Assembly (NCBI GenBank): GCA_964423505.1 | Contig: CAYREX010000009.1 | Location: 43,708-107,707 of the forward strand | From: CAYREX01 sp964423505 | Lineage (GTDB): Bacteria > Fermentibacterota > Fermentibacteria > Fermentibacterales > JCC-6 | DNA: 64,000 bases | Direction of reading: 5' to 3' | Shown: piece after piece, positions 23,557 to 32,957 of the stretch | Position numbering within the stretch: position 1 is the first letter of the stretch | How the letters are laid out: the number at the start of each line of letters is the position of its first letter | The notes under the pieces: generated by a model | Database searches by the model: none | The model's input: only the letters and a program-made list of their open reading frames with translations | Told to the model about the DNA's origin: nothing | Translations under genes and position numbers: made by a program

Positions 23557-26511
23557 ATGGGGTGCGGGGATTCTTGCCGGTGCCTGGTGGTCGCCGCGCT
23601 GCTGCTGGTGCCCTGTGTAGCTTCCGCCGCCAACTGCCACGCCAGCCACGGGCACGACTTCACCTACCTGGAGAGCCGGGGCGACGACACCTACGACAGC
23701 GCGGTCTACGCGCCGGTCATCATCGACATGGGCAGGACCTACCAGGTCCTCCGCAACTACTACATCACCTACGGGTGGGACGGCCGTGCAATGGCGCTGG
23801 ACGCCGTGCGGGAGCTCGTCGAGGAGGCGAGCTCGCACGGCGTAGGCTTCGCCAACGTCAGGAACGAGCTGAGGGGGATGTCCGAGGGCGAGCTCTCGGC
23901 GGGCCCTCGGGGGGATGACGACTTCGTGAGGGTAGCGGAGGTGGTGCGGAGCGCTGGTATGCACATCATTGCCGGCGGGCTGAGCACGGACGTCTCCCCG
24001 GCCGCGGCCTCCCGGAACAGCGCCCTGCTCCTGGACTACCTGGCTCCCTACCTGGCGGAGACGGAGGGGGAGTACCCGGGCGAGCTCCTTGGCGTGTTCG
24101 GCTTCGACGAGCCGGACGCGAGGTTCGAGGGACCTTCCTGGCGGAGCTGCGAGTGCAACCGGGAATGGCTGGACCTGGTGGTGGCCACCTCGGAGGCAGT
24201 GAACCACGGCATCTCGGAAGACGTCGTCCCGTTCGGGACCTTCCTCGACAGGTGGAACAGCCGGGACGGGACCGCCTACTACGAGCGGACGATACCCCTG
24301 TTCTGCGGCGCCCTGGACTTTCCCGTCTTCGACAAGTACCCCTGCAAGTTCCCCCACTGGGACGACGACATGGTCGAGCCACGGTCATTCACCGGCCTGC
24401 CGGAGACCTGCGGGATAATCGGCGCGACGGACCTCCTGCCGTCGGACGACGTGCATTACGATGCCTACACCGGACAGGACGAGGTCTTCCTTGTCGACCG
24501 CTCCGGCCGCTTCAGCGTCTACGCCTTCGCGAACGTGACCAGCCGGACGGAGGAGCTCGCCCTCGAGGGCCCGGTCTACTCCTGCCAGGTCCCGCAGCCC
24601 ATCATGGGCTCCGGGCCGGTATGGGGCGCCAGCGACTTCAGGACGGCCGACATAGGCGACAGGAGCACCGGCGAGCACGTAATGAACGGAGCGGTGGTCA
24701 TCGCCGACCCGGAGAGCCCGTCCGACAACGTAGTCTTCATGCACGACGGCTCTGGCCTGACCTGCGTCCATGACCGGATGGTGCTGCCGGAGGGCGGCTT
24801 CCTGCGCATCGAGCTGATCTGCGTTGGCCAGGCGAACTACCCCGTGCGTCATCCGGAGCCGGAGGAGAGGAGGGGCACGGTCATCGGGCAGTCCGAGCCG
24901 GTGGTGCTGGTCTGCAGCAGCTACCTCGAAGGAGGAAGCACGGTGTACCGGGTGCAGCTCTTCGGCCTGCGGGGAGGGGCCGTGGTCCCGCTGCAGCGTG
25001 AGCCGATCGAGCTTCAGGGCCCCGCTCCCTCGGGTGCCGTCTGGGGAATCTTCTGGCCGACGCGCCTCTGGTGGCACGCCCCCACCTCCGAGGACCAGAG
25101 CGGTTTCGTCCTGTACCGGGAGGATGGGGTTTACAACGTGGTCTACGAGATCCCGGGCGGCGACGGCGAGCCGGTCTGGAGGGTATCGCAGCCCTACGAC
25201 GACCTCGCCGGCATGGACGGCGAGCTCTTCGTCACCCGCAGGACCCACCACATCTCTCCGTACGCCTGCGGCCCCGACCTGCTCTGCTCGCTCGCGCCGG
25301 TCCGGGACGACCCCGGGGCCTTCCGTCTCCTTTCCACCTCCGGCCTGGACGTGGACGACCAGCCGGGCGATCACCCCCGGGACGGCCTTCAGCCTCCCTC
25401 GGCAAGCGGGGCGTCCAATCTGCCCGGCGGCTACCGGTACGGGGACATAACCGGGGTCTCCTCCTGGAGGCCCTACCACGGATACCAGGACGCGCTGCTC
25501 CTCTCCCTGGCAGCGGACGGCGTGACCTCGGTCTTCGGCTCCACGGACCTCTCCAGCTCGTATCCGGACCAGGTGAGCATAACGGAGGACGCGCTGCTCA
25601 CCGGCATCGAAACGGCCGGAGACGTCCTGCTCGCATCGGCCAGGGTGCACTCCGTGCGGGAGCCTTACAGGATACCGCTCGTCTCCGACCCGGACGGGTC
25701 TCCCGGCCGGATTACCATGCCGCAGAGCGACATCGCCGTGGAGAACGACGAGGGCCGCCCCTTCGCCGACTACGCCACCGCGGTTGAGCGGATGTTCGAC
25801 CTGGGGATAGCCGGCACCGGGAGGAGCAACTGCCTCATCCCCAACGTGAGGTGCGAGGGCAGGCGGCAGGACGGACAGCTGACGTACTACCCCCCTGCGG
25901 ACACCCTGCTCTACCTCATGACCACCGGCCTGGTGCACGGGGCGAGGGGACTCCACATCCGTATGCTGGAGATGAGCCTCTACGCCGGCAACGGCGGGGA
26001 GGAGAGCCCCGCTGGCAGGTTCAGGTTTCCCGGCCTGCTGCTCAGGTGGGGTCCGGGCGTGGACGACGACAACGTCGACATACTCTCCAGGGTCCTGGGC
26101 GTCGTTGCGGACATGACCGGCGCCGGCTCGGACGGTCCGGATTTCCTGGAGGCTCTCGCGAGCGAGGAATGGTCCGTCCTTGACGGGCGGCAGGCCTTCA
26201 ACGCCCGCCCGGCCCCCGGCTCCGGCGGGCTAACGGAGGACCGGGGCAACGACTACCTGGACTTCCTCGCTCTGGAGCACGGCTCCGGTGGAGACGTACT
26301 GCTGCTCGTGGTGAACGACTCGCCGGAGACCCTGGAGGACGACCACTGCATCCGCATCGCCGGACGGAGCGCGGGCGATTACCGGGAGGCGGAGTGCGTC
26401 GCCGGCTTCGAAGGGAGCGTCTACGGCACCGCCGAAGAAGACCCGCTGGCCTTGAGCTTCCGGGGTATGCCCGCCTACACGGCCAGCCTCTTCGTCATCG
26501 AGAGGCGCTGA
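23557..26511 (+). CDS. Large secreted protein of unknown function
   Basis: A 984-residue exported protein with a Cys-containing signal peptide (MGCGDSCRCLVVAALLL, then CVASA). Residues 30-300 look like a TIM-barrel fragment: GYRYG-type loops are absent but LLGVFGFDEPDARFEG resembles the acid-bearing strand of glycoside hydrolase-like folds. The middle (300-700) is rich in beta strands with many Trp and Tyr; residues 730-900 return to helix/strand text (YLMTTGLVHGARGLHIRMLE), and the end looks like a beta sandwich. No FlgD-like tail. ATG 23557 has GGGAGG 6 nt upstream. I do not recognise a family; a polysaccharide-active role is only a guess. Confidence 0.7.
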   Translation: MGCGDSCRCLVVAALLLVPCVASAANCHASHGHDFTYLESRGDDTYDSAVYAPVIIDMGRTYQVLRNYYITYGWDGRAMALDAVRELVEEASSHGVGFANVRNELRGMSEGELSAGPRGDDDFVRVAEVVRSAGMHIIAGGLSTDVSPAAASRNSALLLDYLAPYLAETEGEYPGELLGVFGFDEPDARFEGPSWRSCECNREWLDLVVATSEAVNHGISEDVVPFGTFLDRWNSRDGTAYYERTIPLFCGALDFPVFDKYPCKFPHWDDDMVEPRSFTGLPETCGIIGATDLLPSDDVHYDAYTGQDEVFLVDRSGRFSVYAFANVTSRTEELALEGPVYSCQVPQPIMGSGPVWGASDFRTADIGDRSTGEHVMNGAVVIADPESPSDNVVFMHDGSGLTCVHDRMVLPEGGFLRIELICVGQANYPVRHPEPEERRGTVIGQSEPVVLVCSSYLEGGSTVYRVQLFGLRGGAVVPLQREPIELQGPAPSGAVWGIFWPTRLWWHAPTSEDQSGFVLYREDGVYNVVYEIPGGDGEPVWRVSQPYDDLAGMDGELFVTRRTHHISPYACGPDLLCSLAPVRDDPGAFRLLSTSGLDVDDQPGDHPRDGLQPPSASGASNLPGGYRYGDITGVSSWRPYHGYQDALLLSLAADGVTSVFGSTDLSSSYPDQVSITEDALLTGIETAGDVLLASARVHSVREPYRIPLVSDPDGSPGRITMPQSDIAVENDEGRPFADYATAVERMFDLGIAGTGRSNCLIPNVRCEGRRQDGQLTYYPPADTLLYLMTTGLVHGARGLHIRMLEMSLYAGNGGEESPAGRFRFPGLLLRWGPGVDDDNVDILSRVLGVVADMTGAGSDGPDFLEALASEEWSVLDGRQAFNARPAPGSGGLTEDRGNDYLDFLALEHGSGGDVLLLVVNDSPETLEDDHCIRIAGRSAGDYREAECVAGFEGSVYGTAEEDPLALSFRGMPAYTASLFVIERR

Positions 26512-26528
26512 GGAATCTCGCGGATCTC

Positions 26529-28547
26529 CTAGTCGGGGAAGCAGGCGTCGACCACCTCGTCGTCGGCGATCGAGGGCATGGTTATGCGCATTCCCGGCTC
26601 CCGCTCCATCGCCGCCCCGGCGGCGAAGATGGCTCCCTCGTTGCGCGCCCATGCCCTCCTGGCCAGGCCGTTGGCCACGTCCCAGCCGAGCATGTCGAGG
26701 GCCCTCTCGCCGGCCTCCTTCGAACCGTCGAGGACCAGCCCGAAGCCTCCGTTGATCACCTCGCCCCATCCGACGCCCCCGCCGTTGTGCAGGGAGACCC
26801 AGGTGGCGCCCCTGAAGGCGTCGCCTATCACGTTCTGAACCGCCATGTCAGCGGTGTAGCGGCTGCCGTCGTAGATGTTCGCCGTCTCCCGGTAGGGGGA
26901 GTCGGTGCCGGAGACGTCGTGGTGGTCCCGTCCGAGGATGACCGGGGCGGATATGGCTCCCTCGGCCACCGCCGAGTTGAAGGCCTTGGCCAGCTCCATG
27001 CGGCCCTTCCGGTCGGCGTAGAGTATCCTGGCCTGGGAGCCGACCACCAGCTCGTTCTGCTCCGCCTGCCTTATCCACTTCAGGTTGTCCAGCATCTGCT
27101 GCCGCGTCTCGGGCGGCGCCTCGGCCGCCATGGCGTCCAGGACGTAGGCGGCCAGGTTGTCCGTCCTCCTGAGGTCGGCCGGGTCGCCCGATGAGCAGAC
27201 CCAGCGGAAGGGGCCGAAGCCGTAGTCGAAGCACATGGGGCCCATGATGTCCTCGACGTAGGAGGGGTATCGGAAGCTGCCGTCCGGGTTCGTTATGCCC
27301 TCCGCGCCGGCCCTGGAGGCCTCCAGGAGGAAGGCGTTCCCGTAGTCCCAGAAGCTCATGCCCCTGTCGGTGAGGGTGTTGATGGCCCCGACCTGCCTGC
27401 GGAGCGACTCCCGTACGAGCTCCCTGAACCCCTCGGGGTCAGCTGTCATCATCCGGTTCGCCTCGTCCACACCGACGCCAACAGGGTAGTAGCCGCCCTG
27501 GAACGGGTTGTGGAGGGAGGTCTGATCGCTGCCCAGGTCCACCCCGATGCCCTCGTCGGCCAGGCGCTCCCACAGGTCCACGACGTTGCCGACGTACCCG
27601 AGCGAGAGCGGTCTGCCCTGCCTGCGGGCCTGCTCTATCCGCATGAGGACCATGTCCAGGTCCGCCTCCACCTCCTGGAGCCAGCCCTGCGAGTGTCTCT
27701 GGCGGACGGCCTTGGGATTGACCTCGGCGATGACGCCGACGGCACCGGCTATGACCGCGGCCTTGGCCTGGGCTCCGCTCATCCCGCCGAGGCCGGAGGA
27801 GACGAACACCTTGCCCGAGAGGTCCTCGCCGGGGGAGAGGTCGAGGTATCGCCTGCCTGCGCCGAGGATGGTGATGGTGGTGCCGTGCACTATCCCCTGG
27901 GGCCCTATGTACATGAAGCTGCCCGCGGTCATCTGGCCGTAGGAGGTTACCCCCAGCGCCGACATGACGTCGTAGTCCTTCCGGGAGCTGTAGTTGGGTA
28001 TCACCATGCCGTTGCTGACCACGACCCTCGGGGCGTCCGGTCCGGAGGGGAAGAGGCCGAGCGGATGGCCGGAGTAGAGCACCAGCGTCTGCTCCTCGGT
28101 CATCTCCGACAGGTACCTCATGGTCAGCAGGTACTGGGCCCAGTTCTGGAAGACCGTGCCGTTCCCCCCGTAGGTGATGAGCTCCTCCGGGTGCTGGGCC
28201 ACAGCGGGGTCCAGGTTGTTCTGTATCATCAGCATGATGGCCGCGGCCTGCGGCGTGTTGGCCGGGTACTCTCCTATCGGCCTTGCGTACATACCGTATG
28301 CGGGACGGAGCCGCCGCATGTAGATGCGGCCGTCCGTCTCCAGCTCCCGGGCCAGCTCCGGCGCAGTCCTCGGATGCCACTCCTTCGGGAGGTAGCGCAG
28401 GGCGTTCCTGAGGGCGAGCCTCTTCCCCGCTGCGTCGAGTACGTCCGGCCTGGCCGGTGCGTGGTTCACCCCCGGTATCTCCGGAGGCATCCCCGGTATC
28501 TCCTCCGGAATGCCCTCTCTCACCTGCTCCTGGAAATCGCTGGACAT
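26529..28547 (-). CDS. hutU: Urocanate hydratase
   Basis: This 672-residue enzyme converts urocanate to imidazolonepropionate in histidine breakdown, with tightly bound NAD. Signatures: TYGGNGTVFQNWAQY, SGHPLGLFPS, GLGGMSGAQAKAA for the dinucleotide fold, GSDQTSLHNPF, and FDYGFGPFRWVCSSGDP with the conserved active-site cysteine. The length matches the long form of about 670 residues. The start at 28547 follows AGGGAGG; the ATG at 28562 has no such site. No hutH, hutI or formiminotransferase gene lies here. It ends 17 nt from the convergent secreted-protein gene. Confidence 0.95.
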   Translation of the reverse strand: MSSDFQEQVREGIPEEIPGMPPEIPGVNHAPARPDVLDAAGKRLALRNALRYLPKEWHPRTAPELARELETDGRIYMRRLRPAYGMYARPIGEYPANTPQAAAIMLMIQNNLDPAVAQHPEELITYGGNGTVFQNWAQYLLTMRYLSEMTEEQTLVLYSGHPLGLFPSGPDAPRVVVSNGMVIPNYSSRKDYDVMSALGVTSYGQMTAGSFMYIGPQGIVHGTTITILGAGRRYLDLSPGEDLSGKVFVSSGLGGMSGAQAKAAVIAGAVGVIAEVNPKAVRQRHSQGWLQEVEADLDMVLMRIEQARRQGRPLSLGYVGNVVDLWERLADEGIGVDLGSDQTSLHNPFQGGYYPVGVGVDEANRMMTADPEGFRELVRESLRRQVGAINTLTDRGMSFWDYGNAFLLEASRAGAEGITNPDGSFRYPSYVEDIMGPMCFDYGFGPFRWVCSSGDPADLRRTDNLAAYVLDAMAAEAPPETRQQMLDNLKWIRQAEQNELVVGSQARILYADRKGRMELAKAFNSAVAEGAISAPVILGRDHHDVSGTDSPYRETANIYDGSRYTADMAVQNVIGDAFRGATWVSLHNGGGVGWGEVINGGFGLVLDGSKEAGERALDMLGWDVANGLARRAWARNEGAIFAAGAAMEREPGMRITMPSIADDEVVDACFPD

Positions 28548-28585
28548 CTCGCCTCCCTGCATCTCGATTCCCGCTGCGGATTTTG

Positions 28586-28598
28586 TATAATTATTCTA
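28586..28598. promoter_or_regulatory. Divergent overlapping -10 elements (TATAAT + / TAGAAT -)
   Basis: A 20-nt AT-rich island between hutU and the carboxypeptidase holds TATAAT (28586-28591, plus) and TAGAAT (28593-28598, minus). A weak TGGGTA at 17 nt supports the minus promoter; the plus -35 is unclear. The two promoters must compete for polymerase. Confidence 0.55.
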
Positions 28599-28639
28599 AT
28601 GCAGCAGGCGCCGCGTACCCACCGGGAGGAAGGTCCGTC

Positions 28640-30823
28640 ATGAGAGTCCTCGTACTGGTCATCGCCCTGGCCGCCATGGTCTCGGCCGGGACGACCTATT
28701 CGCTGATGCGCTACTCGCCACTCTCCGAGGATGACCTGGAGCGCTTCCTCTCCCTCTCGCCGGACATCGTCCATGTGTACGAGGACGGCTCGGTCGACTT
28801 CGTCGCCAACGACTGGGAGAGGCGACGGCTCATGGAGATGGGCCTGCTCTGCACCACCAGGATAGGCGACATGGAGATGTTCTACCGCTCCCGCTTCGGC
28901 ACGGCCGCCACGATGGGCGGCTACATGACCTGGGACGAGCTCTCGGACTGGCTCGACGACCTGCACGATACCTACCCCTCCGTTACCAGCGCCCCCACCT
29001 CCATCGGGGACACCTACCAGGGCAGGCCCCAGCGTGTGGTCAAGCTGAGCGTCAACAACGACTTCTGGGCCGACGACCCCTCACTGCCAAACGTCTGGAT
29101 AGACGGCCTCATCCATGCGAGGGAGCCGGCCTCCATGAGGAACGTCCGCTTCTTCATGCTCTGGCTCTGCGAGAACTACGGTCGCAACGGCTACTGCGGC
29201 CTGGAGGCGGACTGGCTGCTCCAGAACAGGGAGATATGGTGCCTGCCCTGCAACAACGTGGACGGCTACGTCTACAACCAGCAGCAGTCTCCCGGCGGCG
29301 GCGGCATGCACCGGAAGAACATGAACTGGAGCGCAGGCGGCGACGGCATTGATCTGAACAGGAACTGGTCCGTGGGATGGGGAGGCCCCGGCTCCAGCGG
29401 CAGCCCCTCCTCGAGCACCTACAGGGGTACCGGTCCGCTCTCGGAGCCGGAGTGCAGCAACGTGGACGCCTTCTGGCAGGACCACGTCCCGGCGGAGATG
29501 CACTCCACCCACACCTACGGCAACATCCTCATCTATCCGTGGGGTCACATAGACGACCCCACAACCCACGCGGTCGAGTACGACACCCACGCCGAGATAA
29601 TGGTGCAGCGCAGCACCGGGGAGGAGCACGGCCCGTCGGCCCAGCTGCTCTACTACAGCTCCGGCAACACGCGCGACCACGCCTACGGCCTCTACGGTGC
29701 GATGAGCTGGAACCACGAGACCGGAGCCGACTTCGCCGGCTTCTGGCCGGGACCGACGGAGGTGGTCAAGCTCACCAGGAGGAACCTGAGGAGCTACCTG
29801 GTCACCGCCCACCTCGCCGGTTGCCCCCTCGACCCGCACGAGCCGGGGATCCCGGTGGTAGACCCGCTGGGCAACGTCGACCCGCCATTCACGGTCGAGT
29901 GGAGCTCCGTCCCGACCGCCTCCACCTACGCCCTCCAGGAGCTCGCCGGATATACGGTTCCCCTTGACGACGAGGGCGCCGGCGGGCCTTTCACCATGAG
30001 CAACTGGAGCGTCACCACCTCGCAGTACCACTCCTCCCCGAGCTGCTACCTCTCCGGCGGCACCGGCACGCTCACCTGGACCGAGACGGTGACCATCCCG
30101 GAGGACGGCGGGGGGCGGCTCAGCTTCTGGAGCTATTTCGACATCCCCAGCGGCTACTGCCAGGGCAGCGTGCAGTACTCCACCGACGGCGGAGCCAACT
30201 GGTACTACCTGCAGACCTTCACCAGGGACGACCGCATCTGGAGACGAAGCATTCACGAGCTGGACGAGTGGCAGGGGGAGACCCTGAGCTTCCGCTGGGA
30301 GACGTACGGCAGCTCCAGCGACCTCTACATAGACGACATCATGGTGGAGGTCTGGGAGGAGAACGAGTTCGTGGACACCGGCGTGTCCGGCACATCTTAC
30401 ACCTTCCAGGGGCACGATACAGGCGAGTACTGGTTCAGGGTGGCCGCCATCGACCCCGACTTCGGCCCCGGATGGCCCTCCGAGCCGGTCTACGCCAACA
30501 TCCTCTCCACAGGTATCGAGGAGGGGGAGGGCACCGCCCCCGGCCCCGCCACCGGCATGGGTACGGTGAGCCCCAATCCCGCCGGCGGGATGGTCAGCAT
30601 ACCGGTAAGCGTCGCCCCCTCGGACAGGGGCTGCGTCTTCCTGGGCGTCTACGACCTGGGAGGCAGGATGGTGCGTGACCTGACCGCGTCCATGGCCCCC
30701 GAGGGCCACTCGGTGGCCACGTGGGACGCAAGCGGCTCCGACACCCCGGACGGCGTCTACTTCGCCGTCCTGCGCGGCCCCGGGACCACCGTGACCAGGC
30801 GCGTGGTCCTGGTGGCAGACTGA
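28640..30823 (+). CDS. Secreted M14 zinc carboxypeptidase with FlgD-like C-terminal domain
   Basis: A 727-residue exported metallopeptidase. A signal peptide of about 16 residues and a propeptide-like region to residue 90 precede the M14 domain (about 95-390). Zinc ligands are H159 and E162 (IHAREPAS) and H288 (EMHSTHTYG); the catalytic base is E360 in NHETGADF; DLNRNW near 240 is the substrate-binding motif. Then comes a beta-sandwich/fibronectin-like section with a MAM-like FWSYFDIPSGY and a C-terminal FlgD-like domain (SPNPAGGMVSIPVS, VYDLGGRMVRDL). It should trim peptides outside the cell. ATG 28640 has GGGAGGAAGG upstream. Confidence 0.9.
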   Translation: MRVLVLVIALAAMVSAGTTYSLMRYSPLSEDDLERFLSLSPDIVHVYEDGSVDFVANDWERRRLMEMGLLCTTRIGDMEMFYRSRFGTAATMGGYMTWDELSDWLDDLHDTYPSVTSAPTSIGDTYQGRPQRVVKLSVNNDFWADDPSLPNVWIDGLIHAREPASMRNVRFFMLWLCENYGRNGYCGLEADWLLQNREIWCLPCNNVDGYVYNQQQSPGGGGMHRKNMNWSAGGDGIDLNRNWSVGWGGPGSSGSPSSSTYRGTGPLSEPECSNVDAFWQDHVPAEMHSTHTYGNILIYPWGHIDDPTTHAVEYDTHAEIMVQRSTGEEHGPSAQLLYYSSGNTRDHAYGLYGAMSWNHETGADFAGFWPGPTEVVKLTRRNLRSYLVTAHLAGCPLDPHEPGIPVVDPLGNVDPPFTVEWSSVPTASTYALQELAGYTVPLDDEGAGGPFTMSNWSVTTSQYHSSPSCYLSGGTGTLTWTETVTIPEDGGGRLSFWSYFDIPSGYCQGSVQYSTDGGANWYYLQTFTRDDRIWRRSIHELDEWQGETLSFRWETYGSSSDLYIDDIMVEVWEENEFVDTGVSGTSYTFQGHDTGEYWFRVAAIDPDFGPGWPSEPVYANILSTGIEEGEGTAPGPATGMGTVSPNPAGGMVSIPVSVAPSDRGCVFLGVYDLGGRMVRDLTASMAPEGHSVATWDASGSDTPDGVYFAVLRGPGTTVTRRVVLVAD

Positions 30824-30834
30824 CGGGGAGGCGG

Positions 30835-32280
30835 ATGGACCCACTCCCCGCACCGGACGCGCCCTCTCCCGACGCGCTCCCGCTGCTGGCCTCCGCCGTG
30901 TCGGACGCGGTGCTGCTGGCCGACCGGGAGGGCAGCATCATCTACATGAACGACGAGGCCGGCAGGCTCACGGATACTGATCCCGCTGCCGCCAGGGGAC
31001 TCTACCTCGAGGAGCTGTTCAGCCTGGTCCTGCAGCCGGACAGGAGCGAGCTGCATCCGCTCGAGCTCATCGCCGGCTCGGAGGGTCTGTGCGGAGGGAT
31101 ACCGCCCCTTGCAGTCCTTGTCAGGAGCGACGGCACGGAGACCCCGGTGGCCGGCTCCGTCCTCTCGATGCCGGGCGGCAGCCTGGCGCTGGTCATGCGG
31201 GACCTCCGGGCCGGATGGAGAATAGACAGGTACCTCCAGCGGACCCAGAAGTCCGAGGCGCTGAGGGTGCTTGCCGAGGGCATCGCTCAGAGCCTGGACG
31301 ACCTGCTGACGGTCCTCCTTGCAAGGACCGGCATGATACGGTCCCAGCAGGGCGACGAAGAGGCGGTCCTCCGGAGCCTCGAGGAGATAGAGCGCGTGGT
31401 GGGCAGGATAAGCTCCATGACCTCCGGCCTGCTCACCGGCGCCGGGTCCCCCCCCGGCGACGAGGGCGTGGCCCGGGTCGGGCGGGTGCTGGAGAGCGTC
31501 AGGCACACCATCTCGGCCGGTCACCCCGAGGCCAGGATCGAAATGGCCTTCCCCGAGAGGACCGGGTACGCCGAGATATCGGGCGATCTGCTGGAGCAGG
31601 TTGTGCTCAACCTCATGCAGAACGCCGCCGAGGCGACCGGCGGCGAGGGCCGTATCCTCGCTACCGCCTGCAGGCTCGACCTTGAGGAGGAGATGCCGCC
31701 CATCGCTCCCGGCCGCTACGTGCTCCTCTCCGTGATGGACGAGGGGGATGGGATAGCGCCGGACGACCTGATGAAAGTATTCGATCCCTTCTTTTCCACG
31801 AAGGGGCGGGGGAGGGGTCTCGGCCTCTCGGCGGTCTACTCCATCGTCCACTCGCACGGGGGATACGTCGTCATCGGCTCCGAGAGGGGGGCGTGGACGA
31901 GGCTGTCCGTCTACCTGCCCATGTCGGAGGCGCTGGAGATGGAGTCCGCCGGCGACCGGATACCGGTGGTCCGTCTCTCCGGGCTCTCCCGGAAGGCGTC
32001 GGAGAGGCTCTCGCGGATTCTCTCGGCTCTCGGCTGCTCGGTCACCGGCGTCCCCGTCGAAGGGGAGAGTCCGGACCTCGGGGGGATCGCTCCCGACATG
32101 GTCATAGCCCCGTCCGAGGAGGGTGAGGACCTGACGGTGGTCGTCACCGCAGGCGGCTCGGAGCGCCTGCAACGGAGAGTGGCGGAAGATGCCGGCATGG
32201 AGCTCCTCGCCGAGCTGGTCGCCTCGGCCTGCTGGCCCAGGACCGATGTGCCGGGAGACGTGACGGAGGACGGAGCATGA
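30835..32280 (+). CDS. PAS / HATPase protein lacking the phosphoacceptor histidine
   Basis: A 481-residue cytosolic protein laid out as a NtrB-like hybrid kinase. Residues 15-130 form a PAS domain (AVLLADREGSIIYMNDEAGR). The dimerisation helix reads GIAQSLDDLLTVLL where kinases of this group read GIAHDFNNLLT, so the histidine is Gln152. The ATPase domain is complete: NLMQNAAEA (N box), DEGDGIAPDD, DPFFSTKGRGRGLGLS. The last 110 residues resemble a receiver domain but IAPDMVIAPSEEG has no phosphoacceptor Asp. It may sense and bind ATP without phosphotransfer. It follows the carboxypeptidase by 11 nt and is coupled by ATGA to three zinc-ribbon genes. Confidence 0.78.
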   Translation: MDPLPAPDAPSPDALPLLASAVSDAVLLADREGSIIYMNDEAGRLTDTDPAAARGLYLEELFSLVLQPDRSELHPLELIAGSEGLCGGIPPLAVLVRSDGTETPVAGSVLSMPGGSLALVMRDLRAGWRIDRYLQRTQKSEALRVLAEGIAQSLDDLLTVLLARTGMIRSQQGDEEAVLRSLEEIERVVGRISSMTSGLLTGAGSPPGDEGVARVGRVLESVRHTISAGHPEARIEMAFPERTGYAEISGDLLEQVVLNLMQNAAEATGGEGRILATACRLDLEEEMPPIAPGRYVLLSVMDEGDGIAPDDLMKVFDPFFSTKGRGRGLGLSAVYSIVHSHGGYVVIGSERGAWTRLSVYLPMSEALEMESAGDRIPVVRLSGLSRKASERLSRILSALGCSVTGVPVEGESPDLGGIAPDMVIAPSEEGEDLTVVVTAGGSERLQRRVAEDAGMELLAELVASACWPRTDVPGDVTEDGA

Positions 32281-32957
32281 GGACCGGATGCCCGCAGTGC
32301 GGCGCCACCCTCACCGTAATGGAGAGCGACTTCTTCCTGAGGTGTCCCTACTGCGAATCGAGAATCGTGGTCTCTCCGCCAGATGATGCGCCGTACATCG
32401 TCATGCCGGCGGTCGACGCCACTGGAGCTGAGCGGCGATTTCCCCCGGGGACCGTGACCGGTACCGAGCTGCGATGGTTCCCCTACCTGGAGAGGGCCCC
32501 CGGTGAGCTGACGCCCTGCTTCAGCCAGCCATGGCCGGAGCTCTCCTCCTACAGGCCGCCGGCCGGGGACCGGAAGCTCTGGGACGAGGAGATGGCCGAG
32601 CCGGAGCAGCTGATCCCCTTCGACAGGGAGATGGAGGACGCCGCGGAGGGCAGCGTCGTCTTCCACCCCTTCCACGTGGTGATGCTCGGGCTGGAGGGTT
32701 TCAGCGAGGGCTTTCTGGTGGACGCGGTCTCCGGCTCCCCGGTGGGCGGGAGTCCCTTCCGCGGCGAGGAGGAGGAGGGGGAGGGGACCATGCGGCTCTT
32801 CCTCCGGTCCCTGCTCTTCAGCCTGATGGCGGCCGTCCCGGTGTACCTGCTGCTGCGGGTGGCCGGTGTGTCGTGGCTCGCCCGGACCATGGCGGCGGTA
32901 CTGGCCGCCGGTGGCCTGGAGCTGCTCCGCAGGCGCCTGAGGGGCGGGTCGTCATGA
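32277..32957 (+). CDS. Zinc-ribbon membrane protein 1 of three
   Basis: A 226-residue protein with an N-terminal zinc ribbon (CPQCGATL and CPYCES, 18 residues apart), a soluble section with RWFPYLERAPGE, and two C-terminal membrane helices (residues 175-212) ending in a basic tail. The ribbon is of the rubredoxin/TFIIB type. No enzyme motif is visible. ATG 32277 overlaps the upstream kinase-like gene by 4 nt and its stop overlaps the next ATG, so it is part of a tightly coupled set. I do not know its function. Confidence 0.7.
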   Translation: MRTGCPQCGATLTVMESDFFLRCPYCESRIVVSPPDDAPYIVMPAVDATGAERRFPPGTVTGTELRWFPYLERAPGELTPCFSQPWPELSSYRPPAGDRKLWDEEMAEPEQLIPFDREMEDAAEGSVVFHPFHVVMLGLEGFSEGFLVDAVSGSPVGGSPFRGEEEEGEGTMRLFLRSLLFSLMAAVPVYLLLRVAGVSWLARTMAAVLAAGGLELLRRRLRGGSS

